Assembly: GCF_024679095.1 (NCBI RefSeq)
Contig: NW_026111665.1
Span: forward strand, 503,499-567,498
Reading direction: 5' to 3'
DNA from: Eriocheir sinensis
Taxonomy: Eukaryota; Arthropoda; Malacostraca; Decapoda; Varunidae
DNA: 64,000 nucleotides
This document shows positions 9,032 to 20,155 of this stretch, piece by piece. Each line of letters starts with the position of its first letter. Within the stretch, counting starts at the first letter, position 1. A program made the position numbers and the translations under genes. Below the pieces are notes generated by a model, which searched no databases, was not told where the DNA came from, and saw only the letters and a list, made by a program, of their open reading frames with translations.

Positions 9032-11024
9032 TTAGCGGCTGGACCCCAGCGATGTCCCGGGGCTGGACACGGGGGCCGTCGTCTGCATGGGGGTCAGGCC
9101 TCGCCGCTTCGGCAGCACCTTGCGCTCGGGCAGCGGGAGGCGGGACCGTGTCGGCACCGTGCGCACCGGGATGTGGGAGCGGGTCGTGTTGCGTCCCATT
9201 GTCCAGTGCACCGCCCTCAACGTTGCCTTGGCTGGGGGTACGCCTAGCTGGGGAGGCTGGTGGCATTCGTCGGCCTCCATCTACGTCACCTCTACGGAAG
9301 GAGGAAGGGGCTCGGGTGCTCGGGTCTCGGCAGGTGGGGAAGCGGGGCTTTGAGGCTCTGGAGGTGGTGGGGCGGGTGTGGCGGAGGGGCCTGCTATGGC
9401 GGGAAAGTGCTCCTCCACTGTCGCCATCGCAATTACTCGCAGGTCCGCCTCGTCGGGCGAGAGCTGGAGGAGGTCCGTCACGGCAAGGGTAAAGCTTGCC
9501 AGCATCCCATCGAACGCGGCCTTCGTCACAAGGACGTAGCCGGGTGGTGTGGACAGTGGTGCAGTCTGTGCGCTCGGGGGGGGCCGCGGCCTGCGGTTCC
9601 TCTGCCGACGCCCGCGCTGAGGCAGAGGAGGTGGAGGCAGTGTGGGAGCTAGTTGCTCCTGTCGCGGGAGGAGCCCGAGGTGGAGGTTGGGCGGGGAGGC
9701 GGGCCAGGTGTCGAGGTGGAGGTTGTGGATGGAGGCGGGGCGGGCGTTAAGGCAGGGCCAGCGGCCGCAGCTGGGAGACGTGACAGAGCGGGTGTTGGGT
9801 TGGAGGCAGTAGAGGCGGCCCGAGAGGCGCTTGGTGGCGGGAGGCTGGGGAAGTGAGCGGGAGAGGTTAGTGTTGCCTGTGCAGGGGGCGTGGGCTGCTG
9901 AGCGACCTTGATCGGGACCGTCTGGTCCTTGCCGGGCGGGAGGGTTTGTGAGCAGCACGCCATTCCTCCTGCCGCTTGACGCCCTCGTCCACCCGGGTCA
10001 GCCGTGAGGGGCAGCAGCGACTCCATGCATGGTGCTGCTGCTTGCAATTTGGGCACAGAGCTGGTACCGCCTCCCCGGCCTTGCATTTGGCCAGACAGAC
10101 CTCGGTCATGTGCGGCCCGGAGCACATGCCGCACACGGCCGGGCGGTTGCAGCAGGAGCGGTGGTGGCCGTACTGCTTACAACTGAAGCAGCGCAGTGGC
10201 TCCTTGTTGAAGGGGCGTGTGTAAAACACCCCCCAACTCCCCAGGTCGAGACTGTCGGGGAGGGGGCTTTTCATCGTTACGATGACCTGGCGGGTGTCCA
10301 TCCCATCTCGCGTCTGGCACCTGTCCGCTGAGACGACGTCTGGGTGGCGAAGGAGAGCCTTGAGGGACATAGCCGCTAGGTATGACGTCACCACACCCTT
10401 GATGGTGGCGTCTCTCGTCTGCCGCAGCAGGACCGGCTTGCCGTCGACTTCCGTCGTTTCCAGCAGCCGGCGGAGAACTTCTTCGGAGGTCGGCGTGATC
10501 AGCACGCTGCCAGTCTCCAGGAACCGCATCTGCAGGCGAGTTCCTAGTTGCTGTTCCAGGGCGTAGTCGAACCCCGGTGTCGGGGACACGATAACCTTGG
10601 GGCTGGCTGGGGTGGAAGCAGCGAGGCGTAAAGCAGGTGCATCGGGGTGCGAGGCGACACGGAGCGGGGCGGTATGGGCAGCAGTGGTAGTCGAGGGAGT
10701 AGCAGTGGTGAGTGTGGACAGCGGTGCGCGCGGGGTGCTGGGAGGAGCGGTCAAGGCAGGTGAGGAAGCAGCGATGGTGAGAGCGGAGGGCGGAGGGCGA
10801 GAGCCGTGATTGGCCGAGGGCGGAGGCACGCGGCGTGAGTGGCGGCGCCTGCGCCTGTCACCAACTACCTCCCACTCGTCGTCAGACGACAGCGGGAGCG
10901 GGTCGCGGAAAGCCTCATCCTCACTCTCCGACTCAAGGCGGAGCTTCTTGTCGGCGGGGGACTCCGACGCTGAGTCATCAGACTCAGGAGCTGGACGCTC
11001 ACGCTTATCAGTAGCGGTGGACAT
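9032..11024 (-). pseudogene. B1 ORF1: gag-like nucleic-acid-binding protein
   Basis: The likely start is the ATG at 11024 (MSTATDKRERP). An acidic/basic N-terminus is followed by a Ser/Pro/Ala-rich region and a conserved core (VLITPTSEEVLRRLLETTE, SWGVFYTRPF). Three zinc knuckles follow: CFSCKQYGHHRSCC, CGMCSGPHMTEVC and CPNCKQQHHAWSRCC, all upstream of 10000. The C-terminal part is Pro-rich with a conserved helix (GMLASFTLAVTDLLQL) and ends TSLGSSR at 9032. Frame breaks fall near 9870-9950 and 9281. ORF1 proteins bind element RNA; this one is broken. Confidence 0.85.
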
Positions 11025-11262
11025 CCTAGCAACAAGACAGCCAGAAGGATGAACCACAGCTACACATTTAAAAAAAAAGGAAAAAAAAAGTGAAAAACAA
11101 ACTAACCTATGTAGAGCCGGGCTAAGCCTACAACAGCGGGAGGGCTAAACTCCCCCACCCTCTAGAGGGCTCGGTAGAGCCCCGCTGTTGCCCCTTGCGG
11201 GTCTTGGGGGGACCTTACTATCTCTGCTGCCTCCTATAACCACCCCTTTAATGACTTCTGAT
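11025..11262 (-). other. B1 5' UTR with conserved structured block
   Basis: Minus strand 11250-11110 contains AAAGGGGTGGTTA, CCCCCAAGACCCGCAAGGGG, then AACAGCGGG pairing with CCCGCTGTT around small hairpins (GCTCTACCGAGC, CCCTCTAGAGGG). The same blocks occur in A1 at 12856-12985 although the ORF1 N-termini differ. A structured leader (ribozyme- or IRES-like) is possible. An A/T-rich stretch (11066-11100) separates it from ORF1. Confidence 0.6.
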
Positions 11263-11456
11263 GAAATTCCCAAATAAATTTCCTGTAAAGAAAACTCTCT
11301 CTCTCTCTCTCCTTCAACTTAATATCAACTAGAGTAGAAATGCAACGTTTAGGAGCCTTCTGATTAATGTAAAATCACTTAGGTTTAAGGACAGACCACC
11401 TAGTCTGGACCATGGGGTCTGTGTGGTCTGATTTTCTATGTTAATCTATGTAAATC
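11263..11456. other. Non-coding spacer 5' of B1
   Basis: Contains a short CT microsatellite (11292-11311) and AT-rich sequence. No ORF, TATA-initiator pair or histone promoter motif that I can defend. Confidence 0.5.
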
Positions 11457-12111
11457 GCTCGCTCTCTCTGATTGAGGTGATTATTTATTTTTTCGATAAA
11501 AAAATAGCATGTATAGTTATTATGGATGTATTCGATCATAGTCTAATAACAATATCAATATTTATTAGCAACTTAAAAAAGAAAAAAAGAATCGGACATG
11601 AAGAATTATCCAGTAACTCCAATAAATAAATAAAATAATAAAATAATGGAAACGGGAGCTGTGATGGAAACGGAAAGCAGGACAAAATGGTGGGAACTTG
11701 GGGAGACGGTCAGCGGGGCAGTGACTCAGCGTCTACACACAGGGCCCATACCACATGGAGGCGGGCGAGCGCCGAGCGTCACTAAGATCCAAACTGTACC
11801 GGTACTAGCGGCAATGCGCAGTGCCGACTGATCATTAAGCTTCCCGTAACCCAAGTGATCATGAGGCCTCGCGGTACCAGTACCGATACCGGGTACCACG
11901 AGGAATCGATTCTTCGCGGTACCAGGTACCGGTACCTGGTACCGGTACCTGGTATCGATACTGGTACCGCGAAGCCTCATGATCACTTGGGTTCCGGGAA
12001 GCTTAATGATCACTCGGCACTGCGCATTGCCGCTAGTACCGGTACCGTTTGATCTTAGTGACGCTCGCGAATCAATACCCATATCACCGAGATATCCACT
12101 CACTGAGTGGT

Positions 12112-12177
<66 letters not shown>

Positions 12178-12330
12178 AAGTGAATATTTATTTTTTCGAA
12201 ACAAAAAATAGCATGTATAGTTATTATGGATGTACTCGATCATGGTCTAATCACAAAAACAATATTTATTAGCAACCTAAAAAAAAAATCGGACATGAAG
12301 AATTATCAATAAATCCAATAAATAAATCCG
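11457..12330. repeat. Direct-repeat-flanked imperfect palindrome rich in GGTACC
   Basis: Direct repeats of ~170 bp (11457-11640 and 12165-12330), sharing ATAGCATGTATAGTTATTAT and ATCGGACATGAAGAATTATC, flank an imperfect palindrome at about 11770-12068. The arms share AGCGTCACTAAGATC, CGGCAATGCGCAGTGCCGA and CATGATCACTTGGGTT-type blocks. The centre (11925-11960) is a run of GGTACC-type motifs. A CT microsatellite (12113-12171) sits before the second direct repeat. It could be a foldback element or an inverted duplication. No protein is encoded. Confidence 0.8.
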
Positions 12331-12420
12331 AGCAACTGGTACCGGTACCAAGCAATCTGGTACCGGTACCGTACCGTTTAGCTGGTACCGTTAGTACCGG
12401 TACTGGTACCGGTACCTGCC
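12331..12420. repeat. GGTACC-rich repeat cluster
   Basis: Repeated GGTACCGGTACC and GTACCGGTACTGG motifs, like the palindrome centre at 11925-11960. It probably derives from the same satellite. Confidence 0.7.
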
Positions 12421-12837
12421 CACCCCTACCCGGCATTGGCTTCCCGGACCTGGCAGCGTGCACACCTCTCCCCCACCTTCTAGCAACAGCTCTCGCGGGC
12501 GAGCGATTGAGCTGCTCTGCTACTGCCAGGCTGTGAGTCACCGTTTCAGTGCTCCCTGATTACGTGTCACTCACTCCCCGGAGTTGCCAGCCGTTACCAC
12601 GCGCCTTCCACCTTGCGCACGCCGACTCCCTGCCCCGCGCTGCACACTTCACCCTGCTCCTCGCTCTGCCGTGCCAGTCTACACTGTCTGCGTGTCACTG
12701 GTCACGCGTCGCTAGTTACACGCGACTGCAGCCTTCCTGCTGCTCTGTGTTTGTGCATTTTTTTTGTCTTTTGTTTGTGTGTTTGAGCCTTTAGACCCTG
12801 GTTTAGTACGACGCCGAACCCCGAGGGCAGTGCCACG

Positions 12838-12985
12838 AGGGGGCCCCTTAGGATAAAGGGGTGGTTAAAGGAAAAACCAGGGTTATCGTTAGGTCCCCCA
12901 AGACCCGCAAGGGGCGACAGCGGCGCCTGCCGAGCCCTTTAGAGGGTGGGCGGGCTTTAGCCCTCCGCTGCCGTAGGTAAGCCGG
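12838..12985 (+). other. A1 5' UTR conserved structured block
   Basis: Contains AAAGGGGTGGTTA, GTCCCCCAAGACCCGCAAGG, then CAGCGG pairing with CCGCTG around CCCTTTAGAGGG. This matches the B1 leader at 11110-11250. The preservation of helices rather than exact sequence between the families suggests an RNA structure. Confidence 0.6.
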
Positions 12986-12989
12986 CTCT

Positions 12990-14691
12990 CTGTACGCTCC
13001 CCGACTCTTCTGATGAGGATTGGGTGGTAGTAGGAAAGGTGCGTGACCGTAACCACCGCTCCCACCCACCTCCGCCACCATCGCCTCCCCGCTTCCGCTC
13101 GCCACTTGGCACCTCTGCTACCCCCACCATGCCCAGCTGCTCACGCTCGACGCCGTTCCTCCGTACTACTGCTGCTGCCCCCACTGCTGCCACCTCACCT
13201 GCCTCCACCGCTGCTCCTTCACCTGCCTCCGCCGCTGCCCATGCCACCCCGCTCGGTGCCGTCTCGCACCCCGAGCAGGCTGCTGCCCGCCAAGCTGCTA
13301 CGGCCCCTGTCAGACCCAAGGCTATCGTCCCTCCTACACCGAGCTTCGAGACTGCCCTCGATTTGGCGGAGGCCCTGGAGGAGGAACTCGGGCAGCGTGC
13401 TGGTCACCCCGCCTTCCGAGGAAGCCCTCCGCGCCCTCATGGACATCACGTCGGTGCATGGGAAGGCGGTGCAACTGCGGCTGATGGGCGACGCAACCAC
13501 CAAGGGTGTGGTGACCACTTATCCGGTTGCCATGCATCTCAAGGCTCTCCTCCGACACCCGAGCGTCGTCACGGCGGAGCGGTGTCTGACGCGCGGCAAC
13601 CTTACCACGAGGCAGGTCCTCATCTCGGTGAGGGGCCCCCTGCCGGGCATGCTCGACCTAGGGAGTTGGGGCGTGTTCTACACGCGCCCCTTCAACGCCG
13701 AGCCCCTCCGTTGCTATCGCTGCCAGCAGTACGGCCACCATCGCTCCCACTGCAATCGCCAGGCAGTGTGCGGCATGTGCTCGGGGCCGCACATGACGGA
13801 GGCCTGCCTTGCGAAATACAAGGCCGGCGAGAACGTGACCGCCCTCTGCCCCAACTGCCGCCAGCATCACCACGCGTGGAGCCGGCGCTGCCCCTCCCGG
13901 TTGAACATAGTGGACCGGGGAATCCAGCGGCAGGAGGAGTGGCGTGCGGCGCACAACCCCTCTCGGCCGGCGTGGACCGGGCGGTCCCGCTCGAGGTCCT
14001 AGCGTCGGCCCGCCCCACCCGGTCAGACAACGCTCGCCTCCCATGAGCACTTCCCGGCCCTCCCACCACCGGGCACATCTAGCGGAAACGCTGCTCCGGC
14101 TGTGCCGCCGCCAGCCACGCCTCCTCCACCGCCCGCCACGCAATCCTACCCGGCCTCCACCTAAACACCTGCCCCGCCCCCACGCCCGGCATCCGCCTCG
14201 GTCCCCTCCACGCAGCTCACTCCCGCACTGCCTCCATCGGCCCTCCCCCAGCGCGTGAGGCGTTGCAGGAACCGCGGGCCGCGCCCCCCCTTGAGCGCGC
14301 CTGCTGCACCCCTGGTTCCTTCTCCCGGCCACGTCTTGATCACCAGGGCTGCACTGGAGTGGATGCTGGCGAGCTTCGCTCTGGCGTTAACCAACCTCCT
14401 ACAGCACACACCGCCACACCGCTGCAAACTCCAGTTGCTGCGCCTCCAACTCGGGCCCGCGAGGACGCTCCACCTCCCGCGGGGGAGGCCCGCATGGAGG
14501 TCGACGCACCCTTCCAGGCAGCGGTTGCACCCGCCGTCTCGGTGGCCCAGCCAGCGCCGGCAACCCAGACCGCCAAGCCCCGCTCACACATCCCAGTGCG
14601 GGCGGCTCCAACCTGCTCCTGCATCCCGCAGCCCAAGAGCATTGTGACCCCGAAGCGCCGGCGGCCCCCTCGCGTGCGGCGGCCCCTTTGA
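12990..14691 (+). pseudogene. A1 ORF1: gag-like protein, truncated N-terminus
   Basis: The first readable codons are DSSDEDWVVVGKVRDR near 13005, which correspond to about residue 55 of B1 ORF1, so the start region is deleted. A frameshift near 13385 moves translation to the frame with VLVTPPSEEALRALMD and SWGVFYTRPFNAEPL. Three zinc knuckles follow: CYRCQQYGHHRSHC, CGMCSGPHMTEAC and CPNCRQHHHAWSRRC. A stop at 14000 and further shifts precede the Pro-rich C-terminus that ends at 14691. Confidence 0.82.
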
Positions 14692-14719
14692 TCACCCCGG
14701 GGGCCTCCTCGGCGACCGG

Positions 14720-17700
14720 CCGCTAAGCGTGATGCAGTGGAACGTGTGCGGCGTGCGCGGCAGGGTTAACCTCCTGAGAGCAGCGATCGGCACCGACGGT
14801 TTTGACGTCCTCTTATTACAGGAGACTCTTCTTTGGGAGGGCCAGTCGGTGCCCTTTAAGGGCTACAGGGCCTTTTACCTCCCTGCCGTCGCCGGTGCGG
14901 CGCGTGGGTGTTGCATCTTGGTCAGGGATGTACTTCCCTGTTTTCGAGTGCATCGCCTGCTGTGCGGTGCCGGTGTGGAGGACCTTCCCGAGCGCGTGTG
15001 TCGCGTTCTACTGTGTGTATAGCGGGCCGCGTGCCGAGCCCGACTTCACTGAATTCCTCTCCCTGGCCAATGACGAACCCACCTTCATCGGGGGCGACTT
15101 CAACGCCCACCATGAAAGGTGGGGGAGCAGGGGGAAGATCCGCGGCGGGCGCCACTTTGCCGCTGCTTTGGAGGACGTGCCTGGGGTCGCTCTCCTCAAC
15201 ACCGGGGTGCCCAAGCACGAAGCTGGTGGCATTTTGGACCTCAGCTTAGTGTCGCAGCCGCTTGCAGTCGGTGCAACGTGGACCCTTCACCCGCACCTCA
15301 CAAGCGACCATTTCGCCTCCGTTGTTGCACTCCCTGTCTCACCGCCTGTGTTACCATAGCGGCCTCCGCGCTGGAACCTGCGCCGGGCTGACTGGCCTCG
15401 GTTCCGCGGGGCCGTCGCCCGTCGTCTGGCCGCCACCATCCGCTGCTGATGAGGCGATCCCCCTCCTCCGGCCCGTGGCGGTGGTCCACCGCGACAGGTG
15501 GTATTACACCGAAGAGGTGAGGGAGGCGAACCACCGAGTCAACCAGGCCCTCAAACTTAACAGGAGAGTAAACACGGAGGCGACGCGAGGCTTGCTGCGC
15601 GCTGCTGTCCGTCGCGCCAGGGAAACCACCGACCGGGTGCAGGAGAAGCACTGGCTGGCGTGGTGCGAGGGACTTGACGGGTTCGCGTCCGCTGCGGTCC
15701 TCTGGCGGAAGCTGACGGCCGTCGCGGGGGGTGCCGTTGCGCACGCACCTGCTGAGGGAGACAAATCCCGGGAGAGAAGCCGCCTTCAGGGAGGCCTGCC
15801 TACAGGCGCATGACACTGACGCGCCTATAAAGCTATGGGAGCTGGAGCGGGCCATCCCCAGGAAGGACACTGCCATCGGGGTCAACAGGATCCCCTACTC
15901 TTTCCTGGCGCACGCCGGCCCGGACATAGAGGCGGAGGTGCTGGGACTCTTCAACAAATCCCTTGAGCTCGGAGCACTGCCAGCCTCCTGGAAGCTGGCC
16001 ACCATCGTCCCCATCCCCAAGATTGGAGACGGGCTCCAACATCGCCCGATCTTCCTCCTAAGCTGCCTCGGCAAGTGTATGGAGAGAGTCCTCCTTCCGC
16101 GCCTTCAGTGGGCGGTGGTAGTGTTTATCGACCTCGAGAAAGCTTTTGAGCTCGCCTCAGCCCCCGCCATGCTCGCCATTCTAGCTGAAAGGGGCGTCCG
16201 AGGCCGCCTGCTGCCGTGGGTGGGCCATTACCTGGAGGGACGTAGAGCGGCTGTCCGATTTCAGGGCAAAACGTCCGCGATAGACACTTTTGAGAACGGC
16301 ACGTCTCAGGGTGGCGTCCTGAGCCCTGTGCTGTTCAATCCGCTCGTCGAGACGTTGACATCCCTTCCGACGAGCAGAAACGCCAGAGTCCTATCGTATG
16401 CGGACGATGTGGCCATGGTGTTGTGGGGCCCCAACCACGTGGCCTACGCCCGCCAGCTCCTTCGCCGGCTGACCCAGACGTGCGCCGCCCTAGGGCTGGT
16501 CGTCAACAGGACTAAGACAAGGGCCATGGCCCTCCGCCACGGCCACCTTCCTGAGCTCTTCGACCTCGAGAGTACGCCCGTGCAGTGGGTGCACACGTAC
16601 AAATACCTCGGGGTCACTGTTCACTCCAGTCTGTCCTTTGGCCCGCACATTGCCCGCGTGCGGGAGGAGGTACGGCGGCGCACTAATGTGATGAGGGACC
16701 TTGCCAGAACAGCGGGTGGGGCTGGGAACAGGGTCCTGCGGACTTTTTACGTCCAGGACTTGCGGTCCTGTATTGACTACGAGACGCCGTGCCTGCTGAC
16801 GGTGGGTCCGGCGGCGCTTCTGCCGCTGGAGACAGCTCAAAACGCCGCCCCCCGCGTCATCGTTGGCGCCCCCATGTGGACCAAATGCGTGTGCCTCCAG
16901 GCGGAGGCAGGCGTGTGCAGCGTCGCCGCGAGAGTCACTCAACTCTCAGTGGGGCATCTGGCGGCGCTGCTGAGACGCATGGGGCGGAGCAGCTCCGCGC
17001 CTCCGTCGGGCAGGCCCTCCTTCAGGCCCCCCTCTTGTTCCGCAAGAGAACGTGGGCGACTGTGGCGGCAGCCACGATTCGCAGTAGCGGACTCCCCACG
17101 CCCTTGTGACGGCTGTGGACGCCCCCCACCCCACCTACGTTGCCCGCCCCCCGTGGGAGCCGCCTGCCTTAACAGCCACCATACGGCCGCTCGCCACAAG
17201 GAAGGCCCTCCTCACCCCTCAGGAGCTGGCCAGGGATCAAGCCAGCAGAGAGCGGGAAGCAGCGCACCCTGGAGCCTCCGTGTACTTCACGGACGGCTCC
17301 GTCAACCACCAGACGGGGGCTGTCGGCGCAGCTTTTGTGTGCGATGGGGTCACCGCGGTATTTTGTCTGCCAGACGGATTTTCATCCACCCAGGCTGAGC
17401 TGGCAGCCATTGGCGGGGCTCTGGATCATGCAGTGGAGGAGGGTCGGGGCCCTGTCTTGATCCACTGCGATTCAGTCCCTGCCATCCGCTCTCTGCTACA
17501 AGACCCCCTGCGCGACAACGTGTCCCTCCTCACCTCCATCCTTGCGAGGCTGGCAGATTTGAGGGGAGCGGGGCGAACAGTACAAGTTAACTGGTTGCCC
17601 AGCCACTCGGGCGTGGCGGGCAACGAGGCGGCGGACGGCGCTGCTGCTGAGGCAACGCTCCTGCCTGCTGCCACGCGGCCTGTTGTGGTGAGCCTGTCAC

Positions 17701-18104
17701 AATTGAAGAGGGGCATGGCCGCACGGTCTGATGGTGGGGTTGTCAGGGAGCTGGAGGAGGCCCTGGCTGCGGGCTTGCCGTCCGCATATCGGTACTCGGC
17801 GGCCACTAACACCGGCGCCCGCCAGTCCCCGCCCTACCTGCTGAGACGGGAGGCATCCAACATCCACCGCCTCCGTCTCGGCTACAAGTGTGCGTCAGTC
17901 CTTGACCCTGATGACCCGGCCCCTGTCGTGTGCCCTTACTGCGAGGAGGAGGTCCTCCAGCCGCTCCTCCACTACCTCATCGAGTGCTGTGCGACACGCA
18001 ACCTGCTTCCGAACCGGGAGGGGCTATCGGCGCCAGCCTTGGTGGGGGCCCTGGACGACAGGGCGCTTACGGCCCTAGTGCGGGCATTTGAGCCGCCCAG
18101 GTAG
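14720..18104 (+). pseudogene. A1 ORF2: endonuclease / reverse transcriptase / RNase H
   Basis: Endonuclease: MQWNVCGVRGRVN, LLQETLLWEG, a small deletion near 14985, then GGDFNAHHERWGS and TSDHFASVVALP. A nonsense codon lies at 15357 and deletions near 15440 and 15745. The long frame at 15731-17398 carries RT, but about 34 residues between LQWA and VVVFIDLEKAFELA are missing. SYADDVAMVL is the catalytic YADD box. A frameshift near 16985 precedes the RNase H frame (17106-18104), where YFTDGSVNH, TQAELAAI, IHCDSVPAI and NWLPSHSGVAGNEAAD keep the catalytic residues. The C-terminal zinc motif is CPYCEEEV...HYLIEC. Inactive as a whole; the RNase H domain alone looks intact. Confidence 0.88.
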
Positions 18105-18428
18105 GCTCTCTGTTCTGTATACGTGGGCGTGTTAGAGTGTGTGTTTGCATGTGTGTGTGTTTGTGTGTGAGTATGTGCGTGATTGTTTTTTTTTTTTTAA
18201 GTCAGCTACAGGACGCCTGTTGCGCCTGTGCCCCAACCAACTTAGTGGGAAGGAGTGTTTATTATATATATGTGTGCGTACATCGGCGTGTGCGTGCGCG
18301 TGTGTATGTATATATGTACATGCACACGTGCGCGCGGCGTGCCGTGTATGCACATATATAGCCCCAGACATAACTGCGACGGGCCGTCGTACTAGACAAG
18401 GGCCCGTTCACCTTCTTAGGGGTTAATC
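18105..18428 (+). other. A1 3' UTR and terminal hairpin
   Basis: TG/CA-rich, with the CAGCTACAGGACGCCTG block shared by all family A copies. It ends with the hairpin at 18374-18427: ACGGGCC and GGCCCGT arms, inner GTC/GAC, loop GTACTA, then the TTCTTAGGGGTTAATC end. Loop changes relative to family B leave the arms intact. Confidence 0.75.
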
Positions 18429-18453
18429 TTAGAAGAAGAAGAACAAGAAGAAG

Positions 18454-18496
18454 GCCCGGCAACATTCGCTGGCCGTCTGGGAGCGAAGAAGCAGAC
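18454..18496 (+). promoter_or_regulatory. H2B cap site and 5' UTR, cut by element A1
   Basis: CCCGGCAACATTCGCTGG contains the histone cap motif CATTCG (A at 18464), leaving a 33-nt leader. Only ~10 nt lie between this motif and the A1 tail, so the native TATA and upstream elements have been moved ~6 kb away. Confidence 0.65.
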
Positions 18497-18868
18497 ATGC
18501 CCCCCAAAGCATCAGGAAAGGCCGCCAAGAAGGCTGGCAAGGCCCAGAAGGCCATCGCCAAGGGTGACAAGAAGAAGAAGCGCAGGAGGAAGGAGAGCTA
18601 CTCCATCTACATTTATAAGGTGCTCAAGCAGGTCCACCCCGACACCGGCGTCTCCTCCAAGGCCATGTCCATCATGAACTCCTTCGTGAACGACATCTTC
18701 GAGCGCATCGCCGCCAAGGCCTCTCGCCTGGCCGATTACAACAAGCGCTCCACCATCGCCAGTCGGGAGATCCAGACGCCCGTCCGTCTCCTCCTGCCCG
18801 GTGAGCTGGCCAAGCACGCCGTGTCCGAAGGCACCAAGGCCGTCACCAAGTACACCTCCTCCAAATAA
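18497..18868 (+). CDS. H2B: Histone H2B (divergent, 123 aa)
   Basis: Complete 123-residue H2B with the lysine-rich tail ([15 protein letters not shown]), [17 protein letters not shown], the [20 protein letters not shown] histone fold and the C-terminal AVTKYTSSK end. H2B dimerises with H2A in the nucleosome. Length is normal and the frame is intact. Four core changes stand out against the arthropod consensus I know: AAEAS to AAKAS, LAHYN to LADYN, TITS to TIAS, and IQTAV to IQTPV, the last placing a proline in a helix region. With its promoter displaced by A1, it may be an early pseudogene or a degenerate copy in a multigene array. A histone stem-loop follows at 18904. Confidence 0.93.
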   Translation: MPPKASGKAAKKAGKAQKAIAKGDKKKKRRRKESYSIYIYKVLKQVHPDTGVSSKAMSIMNSFVNDIFERIAAKASRLADYNKRSTIASREIQTPVRLLLPGELAKHAVSEGTKAVTKYTSSK

Positions 18869-18903
18869 GCAACCCACCAGCTTGCTTGCACTGGAAAAGA
18901 ATC

Positions 18904-18918
18904 GGCTCCATCGGAGCC
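18904..18918 (+). terminator. H2B histone 3' stem-loop (shortened loop)
   Basis: GGCTCC/GGAGCC stem 35 nt after the stop codon, with only three nt (ATC) between the arms. The canonical loop has four, so processing may be impaired. Confidence 0.75.
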
Positions 18919-19637
<719 letters not shown>

Positions 19638-19677
19638 TGCCGCTGCCTGAGCGAGCCCGACCTAACCCACCCACCCC

Positions 19678-19694
19678 GGACCTCTTTGAGGTCC
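19678..19694 (+). terminator. H4 histone 3' stem-loop
   Basis: GGACCT/AGGTCC perfect stem with CTTTG between the arms, 41 nt after the H4 stop codon. This is the typical place for histone 3' processing. Confidence 0.82.
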
Positions 19695-20074
19695 ACATTC
19701 TTATTCACTAAGAGAATAGTAGCACACTTTTTACTTCAGTTATATTTTCTTTCTTTCTTTTTTTCTTTATTTTTCCTCCCTCCCATCTTTTCCCTCCCTC
19801 CTGCCTAATGATGGTTCGCACCTCCACCCACTGCTCCCCATCCACCTCATTTGACACGAGTAAGCTCCAGTTTGTTTCCTCCTTCCCATCTTTTCCCTCC
19901 CTCCCTCCCTCCTGCCTAATGATGGTTCACACCTGTGCCCACTGCTCCCCATCAACCTCATTTGACACTAGTAAGCTCCAATTTGTTTGTTTCAGTTCTT
20001 ACAGAAACATCATTTTGTCATAATTTTCCCTGTCGCTGTCAATTCTTTGTAAAATCAGTAACAGGATATCTATG

Positions 20075-20155
<81 letters not shown>

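Larger units (their letters stand above)
4975..11262 (-). mobile_element. Non-LTR retrotransposon B1 (family B), near full length, inactive
   Basis: Minus-strand element running from the 5' UTR near 11262, through ORF1 (three zinc knuckles) and ORF2 (APE endonuclease, RT, RNase H, CCHC), to a ~100-nt 3' UTR with the terminal hairpin (5000-5044) and a CAG/GAA-type tail. RNase H plus this ORF layout places it in the I-group of non-LTR elements (I, R1, Loa, Tad and relatives); the exact clade needs phylogeny. The 3' end abuts the H2A leader in the same orientation. Many frameshifts, a nonsense codon at about 5922 and a SINE at 7584-7916 make it dead. Confidence 0.88.
12541..18453 (+). mobile_element. 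Non-LTR retrotransposon A1 (family A), inactive
   Basis: Plus-strand element related to family B but clearly distinct. The 5' boundary is uncertain (somewhere in 12420-12840). Order: structured 5' UTR block, ORF1 with three zinc knuckles, ORF2 with endonuclease, RT, RNase H and CCHC, then a TG-rich 3' UTR of ~320 nt, the terminal hairpin (18374-18427) and a GAA-rich tail (18429-18453). The 3' end lies 10-11 nt upstream of the H2B cap motif in the same orientation. B1 and A1 are head-to-head. Confidence 0.87.
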
